Shown: positions 5,941 through 12,458 of the stretch, in pieces
Numbering within the stretch: position 1 is the first letter of the stretch
How the letters are laid out: each line of letters opens with the position of its first letter
Assembly: GCA_964453205.1 (NCBI GenBank)
Contig: CAYVRC010000174.1
Location: 1-12,458 of the forward strand
Source: Crateriforma sp964453205
GTDB taxonomy: Bacteria > Planctomycetota > Planctomycetia > Pirellulales > Pirellulaceae
Reading direction: 5' to 3'
DNA length: 12,458 nucleotides
Translations under genes and position numbers: made by a program
The notes under the pieces: model-generated
What the model saw: only the letters and a program-made list of their open reading frames with translations
What the model was told of the DNA's origin: nothing
Databases searched by the model: none

Positions 5941-8900
5941 ATGAATCGCGAAACCAAAGAACGCATCGACCGAATCAGCGACCAGTTCGAATCGGACTGG
6001 AACCAGGACTCCTCGCCGCGATGGCGGGACCATCTGGACCAAATCGAACGTCAACATCAGGTCGATTTGTTGCGTGAGTTGATGGCCGTTCACCAGCATT
6101 GGTGCAAAAAACACGGCATCGATTGCGGGTGGTCCGCCTTGATCGATGCGGCTCCCGAACACCGGCAAGCGATCACCGAAATTCTCGATGGCGAAAATGC
6201 GACCGTCGTCGCGGCCATCGATCGAACCTTGGATGCTCCCACCGGCAATTTGGAGGCCACCGCTGATTCCGTCGCCAACTCGCCCGGCGAACGCGACGCG
6301 TCATCAACGGGAATCCGCATTCGCTACGTCGGTGATTACGAAATCGAATCCGAGATCGCTCGCGGCGGCATGGGCGTGGTCTACCGTGCCCGGCAAACGT
6401 CGCTCGGCCGCGTCGTCGCGCTCAAGATGATCTTGGCCGGTGAACTGGCAGGCGATTACGAAGTGACGCGGTTTCGCGCCGAAGCCGAGGCCGCCGCGGC
6501 ACTGGAGCACTCGGCGATCGTGCCGATTTTCGAAGTCGGCCAGCATCACGGTCAGCACTATTTTTCGATGGGCTTTGTTGATGGCCCCAGCCTGTCGGAA
6601 CAACTCAAATCCGGCCCGATGTCTCCTCGGTCGGCTGCCGAAATGCTGTCCCAAGTCGCCGATGCGGTGGATTACGCGCATGACCGCGGCGTCATCCATC
6701 GCGATCTGAAGCCCGGCAACATCTTGCTCGATCACGACGGCATGCCACGGATCACCGATTTCGGTTTGGCCAAGCGAATCGAAGGCGACGACGATTTGAC
6801 CGCCAGCGGCCAGGTCATCGGCACGCCGGCCTACATGCCGCCCGAACAAGCCCGCGGCGATTCCTCGGCGATCGGACCGGCCAGCGATGTGTATTCGCTC
6901 GGCGCGATCCTGTACGCGATGTTGACCGGCCGACCGCCGCATCAAACCGATTCGTTGATCGACACGTTGCGGCAAGTGATTGAGAACGAACCGGTCAGCG
7001 TTCGCTCGCTCAACCCCGGCATCAGCAAAGACCTGGAAACGATCGCGGCCAAGTGTCTCGAGAAAGAGCCCTTGCGGCGATACGGATCAGCCGGTGAAGT
7101 CGCCGAGGAACTGCGGCGGTTCCTGCGTGGCGAACCGATCTTGGCCAGGCCCATCGGACGTCCGCAGCGTTTGGTCCGGTGGGCGCGTCGGCGACCGGCG
7201 TTGGCGACGCTCTCGGCGACGGCCGCGGCGTTGGCGTTGCTGCTGAGCATCGGCGGACCGGTCGCAGCGATGAATCAAGCTCGATTGCGAAACCGCGCCG
7301 AAACCAATGAAGCCCGCGCCAACCGTTTGGCCGAGAACGAACGCGCGGCCAAGCAGGACGCCCAGGCCAGCCGCCGAGCGATGGAAGTGTCGAAAGAACG
7401 CAGCGATCGGTCGTTGTACGCACGCACGGTGTCCCTGGCGATGCAGAAATGGAAAGACGGCAACTTGACGACCGCCGAAGACTTGTTGGCATCGACCGAT
7501 AGCACACGACGCGGATTCGAATGGAATTACGTCGAAAGCTTGCTGCATCAAGAAACCCACCAGTTCGATGGACTCGGCGGCGTCCCCGCCCAAGCCCGAC
7601 AAACCCCCGACGGTCGACACGTCGTGGCCTTCACGTCGGGAGATCCGCAAAAGATCGTCGTATGGAATTTGGACCAAACCACACCGATTTCGGTGCGGGA
7701 CCGTCGCGGCATTGCGCTGTCCCCGGACGGTTCCCGGTGTGCGATCCTCGTCGACCAAACGATCGAGATCATCGAACCGGTCAGCGGCGAGGTGCTGGAC
7801 CGCTTTGACAAACCCGAAGGCGCCTCGAGCTTCGCCACCTTTGGTGGCCCGAACAACCGATTGTTGGGCATCGTTTGCCGCAATAAAACCGTCGGCGTTT
7901 GGGACGTCACAACCGGCAAGCCCGTGCAGATCATCGACGAACCGAATCGGCGGCGGTTGCACCCGATCGCGATCAGCCGCGATGGTCGCCGGATCGGTTG
8001 GCGGCGATCCGACGACGGAGCAATCGAAGTTCGCAAGCTCAGCGACGGATCGGTGCTACTGGAAGGCGAAACGAGTAACGGCCAATTCAACTATCCTGCC
8101 CCGGTCGCTTTCTCGCCCGACGGCAAAGTCATCGCGGCGGGCCGGTTGGGATCGGTCGAACGAATCGACGTCGAATCCGGCCGGCCGTTGGCCGCCCTGA
8201 TGCCGCTGAAAGGACTCGCGCTATCGATCGACTATTCACCCGACGGACACACGATCGCGGTCACCTGCGAAGACGGTTCGATTCGAATTTTTGACGCTGC
8301 CAGCGGTCGCTTGATGCAATCGTTGACCGGCCACGGCATCGGAGCAACGTACGGTGTCCGCAGCGTCCGTTTTGATTCGTCCGGCAAGGCGATCATTTCA
8401 GCCGGCAGCGACACGACGATCAAACGCTGGGACGTCGGCTGGCTCCAGTGGCACCGCAAGGATGACTCCGGTGCAATGTATGGTTCACAACGGCCCGACG
8501 AAGTTTGGAACATCGGAGAGGGACTCGTTGAATCGGTTGCCAAGTCGCCCGACGGATCACTGGCTTACGTCGGCAGCCAAGCCGGACGGCTGACGGTGAT
8601 CGATACGACGATTCCAACCGAAGTCCGAATCGAGGATCTCGACTACCCGATCGGCTGCATGGCGGTTTCCGATGACGGTGGCGTGTTGTTCGTCGGCGAA
8701 GGTTCGTTGACATCGCGTCGGCCGGGAAACGTGCGTGCGTACGACGCGACGACCCTGGAACCGATCTGGCAGCATGGACCGCTGAAAGGTCCGGTGTCGG
8801 CGATCGACGTTTCCGGCGGCGCGACGTCTCGGGTCGTCGCCAGCGTCGGCGGACAAGCGGTCTCGATCGGTCAAGTCGTGGCGCTGGCGGTCGATGACGG

Positions 8901-11736
8901 CCGGCGGTTGTGGGAAAGCCCCGACGTGACCAACGGCGTGCGTGATTTGGTGATCGATCCCGCCGAAAAGCGAGTCGCCTGCGTCACCGTCGGCGGCGGC
9001 GTCGATTGGTTGGACTTGGACACCGGCCAACGCGTCGATCGACTGCCGATCGGCGTGTTCTACGCGGTCGACATCAGCGACGACGGCAAATCGCTGGCCC
9101 TGGGCGGTCAATCGTGGAACGTGATGGTGATCGACATCGCCAGCGGTGATGAACGATGGACGCGATTGCGGCACAGCGGCGCGGTGACATCGGTGCAGTT
9201 CGTTGACGACGACCGGCGATTGGTTTCGACGGCACTCGATGGCGTGACGAAAATCTGGGACGTGAGTCACGGCGATGTGATCTTGGACCTCGACGACACG
9301 TTGGGTGAAAAGTACGAGACCGAATTTTCCAGCTCGGCCGGTTGGCTGGCGTCGACGGCACGCAACGGAGCCGTCAATCTGCGACGCTTCCAACCGACCG
9401 GCGATGCGGTCGATGTCGTTTGGGAAACCGTCTGGCAAGATGATTTCGAGCGTGAAGAAATCGGTGGCGACTACCGCATCGGCTCTGGCTCGTGGGCGAT
9501 ACGAGACGGATTCGCGATCGGCACGGCGGCACCGGCGGTCTACGCACCGGGAACCAACGCGGCGTTGCTGATCGGTCGACGCGTGCTGCCGGCGGATGTC
9601 GAGATTGGGTTTGACTTGCGGATGCTGCAACCGGTGTTGGCCGAAACCAAGGTGTCTGACGAGAGTGGCCAGTACCAGATCGGTGCCGCCACGCTGACCC
9701 GACGGGGCACTCCGTTTAATCACGGTCATCGTGGCGTCATGCTGTCGCGGATGATCGCCGGTGGGTTCACCGAGATCGCATCGCGACGCGACGGCGTCGA
9801 TTTTGAGATCAATCAAACCTATCGGATGAAAACGATACGGCGCGGGCGGCGCTGGTCGATGTACGTCGATGATCAGCTTGTCCGCGAAGCCGACATCGAA
9901 GTCGACACGCCGATGCCTTACGCAATGTTTCACGGGATCTTTGCCGATGTCGGTGAAGCGATCGCGATCGACAACTTGGAAGTTCGCATTCCGGCATCCG
10001 CCCTGCCGCAGCAACGAGCGACCGAGTTGGTCGCGGCGGCGTTCGATCGGCAAAAGATCGCGCCGCTGGTCGTCAGCGAGTTTCGCCAAGACGAATCGCT
10101 GTCGGCCGACGTTCGTTCGCGTGCTATCGACATCGCCCGCCGGTGGCCGCAATCGGACGAGGAAACGGCCAAAGAAATCTTTCGCATGACGACCGCCGGC
10201 GAAAAGACGACCGAGCAGTACGACGAGATGCTCGGCTGGCTGATCGACGATTGCGAACAGTCCGGTCCGCAAATCGATTTGGTCACCGCTGCCGCCGCGA
10301 TGCGCTGCGACCGCCGAGACCAATCGTGGGAGTATCTCAAACGCAGCACGAAGGCGTTTGAGCAACAGCGGGGCGTGCGAAGTCCCTTGCACGTCGCCAT
10401 CGCAGCGCTGTTGATGCACGCGGGCGGTCAAGCCGAACAGGCGACCGAGCGGCTGGGATGGATGCGGGAACTGATGCGGTCGGACGAATATCGCGACGAC
10501 AAAGAATCACTGGCGTGGCTGGCGGAAGTGCAGTCAAAGGTCGACCCGCCGGAGTGGTCCGACGACGCGCGAGTCTTGGCCGATCGTTTGTGGCAAATCG
10601 ATTCGGCCGCCGCGATCGGCGAGATGGGACGGATGTCCGATGCGGTCACCGAGAAAACGATTCTTGCGGACGCTCGCGGCGACGATGCGGTGGATTCGAC
10701 GGAAACACCCGCGGACGACTGGATCGCTTGCGAGACGCTTTACCGACAAGGTTGTTTGAGCGGCTATCGGCTGTCTCGTTTTTCCTGCCGAGCCGATGTT
10801 TCGAATCCGGGCTTGATCGTCAGCGGATACACCCTTCAGTTTCCGTTGGGCTTTTTCAAATACATCCAGGTCGATCAGTTCGACGCGTCACCCGATTTTC
10901 CCGCGGCACAGTGGAAGCTGATTCGTCGCACCACGCGAATGGTTGAATCTCGCATTGAACAAAAGCGTTATGAATTTCAAAGACTCGGTTGGCACGCCGC
11001 CGAAGCCGACATGCGACGGGCCGATGAAGAAGGTGACTTGTTTGCCCGCGTGCGGACGCGATTGTTTGTCGGGCGCAATCGGGAAGCGTTCGAGTTGGCC
11101 GCTGACCTCGCGCGTCAGAATCCTGATTCGGCCGCCGCGTTCGAATTGCTCGCCCAGGCCGCCTACCAGACTCGACGGCCTGAAATCATGCGTAAAGCTG
11201 CCGAAAAAGTCGCCAAGCTCAATCCGCTGCAAGCCTCGACGCCGCTGATCCGCACGGTGGCGGTCGAAAGTCTATCGCCTGACGAACCCACCGAGCTGCC
11301 CTATAAGATTGCAGTCCGTGTACCGCCGTTTTTCCAACTTGCCCCCAGCAATCTGCTAGCCGCCGGTGAAGCGGGCATTGTCGCGTATCAAGTCATGCCA
11401 GACTCGCTGATCGGCGTGATCCGGATGCCCAAACAAGTCGACTTCGAAGCCTTCGTCGATCAGATGATCGAGAATCGAGAGACCACTTTAAAAGTCGACA
11501 CACTCGATCGCCGCGAGCGAACCGTCGACGGCTTGCCCGCGATCGAGTTCGTGCAGGGCGGATTGGGCATCGGCCGCGCGATGCTGGGCACCGCCGGGAC
11601 GCGGACACTGCAGCGGTTTGTCGTGGTGGATCGCGATGACGATCAATTGATGATACTGCTGTCCGCGTACGGCCACGAGTTCCCCAACCGCGATCCCGAG
11701 TTTGAACAATTCCTGCGACAAATGAGTTTGAAATGA
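5941..11736 (+). CDS. Giant receptor-like Ser/Thr protein kinase with WD40, LamG-like and PsbP-like regions (1931 aa)
   Basis: This looks like a transmembrane Hanks-type kinase. Residues 1-130 are a helical N-terminus of the kind preceding planctomycete kinases (RWRDHLDQIERQHQ). The kinase spans about 133-395: loop ARGGMGVVY (140-148; Ala where the first Gly usually is), K162, HRDLKPGN with catalytic D255, DFG D273, MPPE 299-302. All key residues are present and it is an RD kinase. One membrane helix (421-443) and a coiled coil (445-495) follow. The planctomycete linker RRGFEWNYVESLL (523-535) leads into degenerate WD40 repeats (545-1158; clearest ends IKRWDV, TKIWDV). Then come a concanavalin/LamG-like sandwich (1165-1351, opening DDFERE, closing AIDNLEVRI), a helical region with a TPR-like part (1352-1780) and a PsbP/Mog1-like end (1785-1931, TVDGLPA at 1861). 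Everything after 443 would lie outside the cytoplasm. I chose ATG 5941 over TTG 5860, whose extra 27 residues cover the operator-like repeat and do not resemble the family. Last two domain calls are tentative. Confidence 0.93.
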   Translation: MNRETKERIDRISDQFESDWNQDSSPRWRDHLDQIERQHQVDLLRELMAVHQHWCKKHGIDCGWSALIDAAPEHRQAITEILDGENATVVAAIDRTLDAPTGNLEATADSVANSPGERDASSTGIRIRYVGDYEIESEIARGGMGVVYRARQTSLGRVVALKMILAGELAGDYEVTRFRAEAEAAAALEHSAIVPIFEVGQHHGQHYFSMGFVDGPSLSEQLKSGPMSPRSAAEMLSQVADAVDYAHDRGVIHRDLKPGNILLDHDGMPRITDFGLAKRIEGDDDLTASGQVIGTPAYMPPEQARGDSSAIGPASDVYSLGAILYAMLTGRPPHQTDSLIDTLRQVIENEPVSVRSLNPGISKDLETIAAKCLEKEPLRRYGSAGEVAEELRRFLRGEPILARPIGRPQRLVRWARRRPALATLSATAAALALLLSIGGPVAAMNQARLRNRAETNEARANRLAENERAAKQDAQASRRAMEVSKERSDRSLYARTVSLAMQKWKDGNLTTAEDLLASTDSTRRGFEWNYVESLLHQETHQFDGLGGVPAQARQTPDGRHVVAFTSGDPQKIVVWNLDQTTPISVRDRRGIALSPDGSRCAILVDQTIEIIEPVSGEVLDRFDKPEGASSFATFGGPNNRLLGIVCRNKTVGVWDVTTGKPVQIIDEPNRRRLHPIAISRDGRRIGWRRSDDGAIEVRKLSDGSVLLEGETSNGQFNYPAPVAFSPDGKVIAAGRLGSVERIDVESGRPLAALMPLKGLALSIDYSPDGHTIAVTCEDGSIRIFDAASGRLMQSLTGHGIGATYGVRSVRFDSSGKAIISAGSDTTIKRWDVGWLQWHRKDDSGAMYGSQRPDEVWNIGEGLVESVAKSPDGSLAYVGSQAGRLTVIDTTIPTEVRIEDLDYPIGCMAVSDDGGVLFVGEGSLTSRRPGNVRAYDATTLEPIWQHGPLKGPVSAIDVSGGATSRVVASVGGQAVSIGQVVALAVDDGRRLWESPDVTNGVRDLVIDPAEKRVACVTVGGGVDWLDLDTGQRVDRLPIGVFYAVDISDDGKSLALGGQSWNVMVIDIASGDERWTRLRHSGAVTSVQFVDDDRRLVSTALDGVTKIWDVSHGDVILDLDDTLGEKYETEFSSSAGWLASTARNGAVNLRRFQPTGDAVDVVWETVWQDDFEREEIGGDYRIGSGSWAIRDGFAIGTAAPAVYAPGTNAALLIGRRVLPADVEIGFDLRMLQPVLAETKVSDESGQYQIGAATLTRRGTPFNHGHRGVMLSRMIAGGFTEIASRRDGVDFEINQTYRMKTIRRGRRWSMYVDDQLVREADIEVDTPMPYAMFHGIFADVGEAIAIDNLEVRIPASALPQQRATELVAAAFDRQKIAPLVVSEFRQDESLSADVRSRAIDIARRWPQSDEETAKEIFRMTTAGEKTTEQYDEMLGWLIDDCEQSGPQIDLVTAAAAMRCDRRDQSWEYLKRSTKAFEQQRGVRSPLHVAIAALLMHAGGQAEQATERLGWMRELMRSDEYRDDKESLAWLAEVQSKVDPPEWSDDARVLADRLWQIDSAAAIGEMGRMSDAVTEKTILADARGDDAVDSTETPADDWIACETLYRQGCLSGYRLSRFSCRADVSNPGLIVSGYTLQFPLGFFKYIQVDQFDASPDFPAAQWKLIRRTTRMVESRIEQKRYEFQRLGWHAAEADMRRADEEGDLFARVRTRLFVGRNREAFELAADLARQNPDSAAAFELLAQAAYQTRRPEIMRKAAEKVAKLNPLQASTPLIRTVAVESLSPDEPTELPYKIAVRVPPFFQLAPSNLLAAGEAGIVAYQVMPDSLIGVIRMPKQVDFEAFVDQMIENRETTLKVDTLDRRERTVDGLPAIEFVQGGLGIGRAMLGTAGTRTLQRFVVVDRDDDQLMILLSAYGHEFPNRDPEFEQFLRQMSLK

Positions 11737-12206
11737 ACGATGCAACCGCAGATTCCACCGGCCGAGCCGCTTGGAACGTCGATGACGAAACCGCCCGCAA
11801 ACTTCACGGTGCCTCCGCGTTGATGTTGGGGTTATTGGCGTTAGGCATTTTCATGATGTTCACGGCACTGCTGGACGAGTCGGCGGTCTGGACCGGATAC
11901 ATCTTGCTGACCGGCTGGTTGGGGCTGGCGGCGGGGTTCGGAGCGGCCCCGTCATGGGCACGATACAAGTTGAACATGTACAACGACCCGCCGCCGTATC
12001 AAAACGTGTTACCGACATGGTTTTGGGGGCTGTTCAACTTTTGGCTGCCGAGTTTCGCGGTGATCCTCTTCGGCGCGATGCTGGCTCAGGTGTTGGACCA
12101 GCAAGACCTCTCTCCTCGCCACGGCGGCAAACTACTGCAGTCCCTCGCGTTTTACTTCAATGCCGCCGGCGCATGCTGGTCAGGCCTGTGGCGAGCGACA
12201 CGCTAG
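11733..12206 (+). CDS. Small membrane protein co-transcribed with the kinase (157 aa)
   Basis: No family recognised. The ATG overlaps the kinase stop as ATGA (11733-11736), so translation is probably coupled and the two proteins are likely made together. A polar N-terminus (1-25) precedes four hydrophobic segments: about 26-46, 52-72, 95-121 and 134-152. Between the second and third lies a loop with YNDPPPYQNVLP (83-94), and the protein is rich in Trp and Phe near the membrane. The coupling to the kinase suggests a partner in the membrane, for example a structural or sensory subunit. The alternative is an unrelated gene sharing the transcript. The stop lies 14 nt from the convergent stop of the next gene. 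Confidence 0.82.
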   Translation: MNDATADSTGRAAWNVDDETARKLHGASALMLGLLALGIFMMFTALLDESAVWTGYILLTGWLGLAAGFGAAPSWARYKLNMYNDPPPYQNVLPTWFWGLFNFWLPSFAVILFGAMLAQVLDQQDLSPRHGGKLLQSLAFYFNAAGACWSGLWRATR

Positions 12207-12220
12207 AAACAAATAGAGAA

Positions 12221-12458
12221 TCAAACAGTGCCATTCGTCCCAGACCGCTCGACCGCTCGCGAAACAGCCCGCTGCGATTCGATCGAGGCGTCGATTCCAC
12301 GCGACGCCAACAACGAAGCCACCGGCTGCGGAACCTTGGCAGCCACCCCGTCGACCGTCTGTTTGGACGTCCAGCGAAGCAGCGCCCAGTAATCCTCCCA
12401 AGTCATCGACAAGAAGCCTTTGTCGCTGGCGCGATAACCCTCGCTGTGAACTTGCGGG
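12221..12458 (-). CDS. C-terminal part of an IS200-like (Y1/REP-type) transposase-related protein, start beyond window
   Basis: The frame enters from the right edge and ends with TGA at 12221-12223, giving 78 residues. It contains RASDKGFLSMTWEDYWALL, then RWTSKQTVDGVAAKVP. This resembles the tail of planctomycete proteins annotated as IS200-like or REP-associated transposases, in which a DKGFL motif is followed by YLELLDWTGRQ and a short segment on a Pro-containing loop. The HUH and catalytic Tyr residues would be upstream and cannot be seen. The end SGTNGTV is shorter than I would expect, so this may be a variant or slightly truncated copy. The family call rests on the motif alone. Confidence 0.55.
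   Translation of the reverse strand, partial: PQVHSEGYRASDKGFLSMTWEDYWALLRWTSKQTVDGVAAKVPQPVASLLASRGIDASIESQRAVSRAVERSGTNGTV

Noticed and set aside
8557..10431. 624-aa minus-strand open frame inside the kinase gene
   Set aside because: His/Arg/Asp-rich composition typical of an antisense shadow in high-GC DNA; the plus strand encodes recognisable WD40 and LamG-like domains throughout.

Overview
The window comes from a high-GC planctomycete, most likely a Pirellulaceae member related to Rhodopirellula. The evidence is a 16S rRNA 5' end of planctomycete type, an ECF sigma factor near a giant Ser/Thr kinase-WD40 protein, a short single-pass protein with a planctomycete-style N-terminus, and imperfect-palindrome repeats of a kind I remember from these genomes. 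No database search was possible, so the taxonomy rests on recognition of families and of the 16S sequence.

Layout. 1-393 (-): first 393 nt of a 16S rRNA gene. 394-1143: rRNA leader and promoter region, with a good sigma70-type promoter (661-689), several hairpins capped by cUUCGg loops, and the probable end of the tat transcript. 1144-1624 (-): two tandem TatA/B-type genes 1 nt apart. 2094-3059 (+): an AEC-family carrier. 3112-3753 (+): a single-pass membrane protein of unknown function. 3754-4782: about 1 kb of repeats and decayed sequence, including two imperfect palindromes, two same-frame ORFs that may be one broken gene, and a relic of an ISL3-type transposase N-terminus.

4783-12206 is the main locus. 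It holds a small ECF sigma factor (TTG start), a convergent small four-helix membrane protein, a 1931-residue receptor-like kinase, and a second four-helix membrane protein overlapping the kinase gene by ATGA. The kinase protein runs: N-terminal helical region, active-looking Hanks kinase, one membrane helix, coiled coil, WD40-type propeller region, concanavalin-like sandwich, long helical/TPR-like region, and a PsbP/Mog1-like C-terminal domain. A perfect inverted repeat (5863-5878) lies in the divergent promoter region before the kinase. The window ends in the 3' part of a minus-strand gene that looks like a planctomycete IS200-type transposase.

How it may work (inference): ECF sigma factors near kinase-WD40 proteins are a recognised planctomycete arrangement. 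The large C-terminal part, outside the membrane, would sense a ligand or bind a partner, and the cytoplasmic kinase would signal to the sigma factor or to other targets. No anti-sigma factor is recognisable. The two small membrane proteins are candidate accessory parts. The tat, AEC and rRNA genes look like ordinary housekeeping neighbours.
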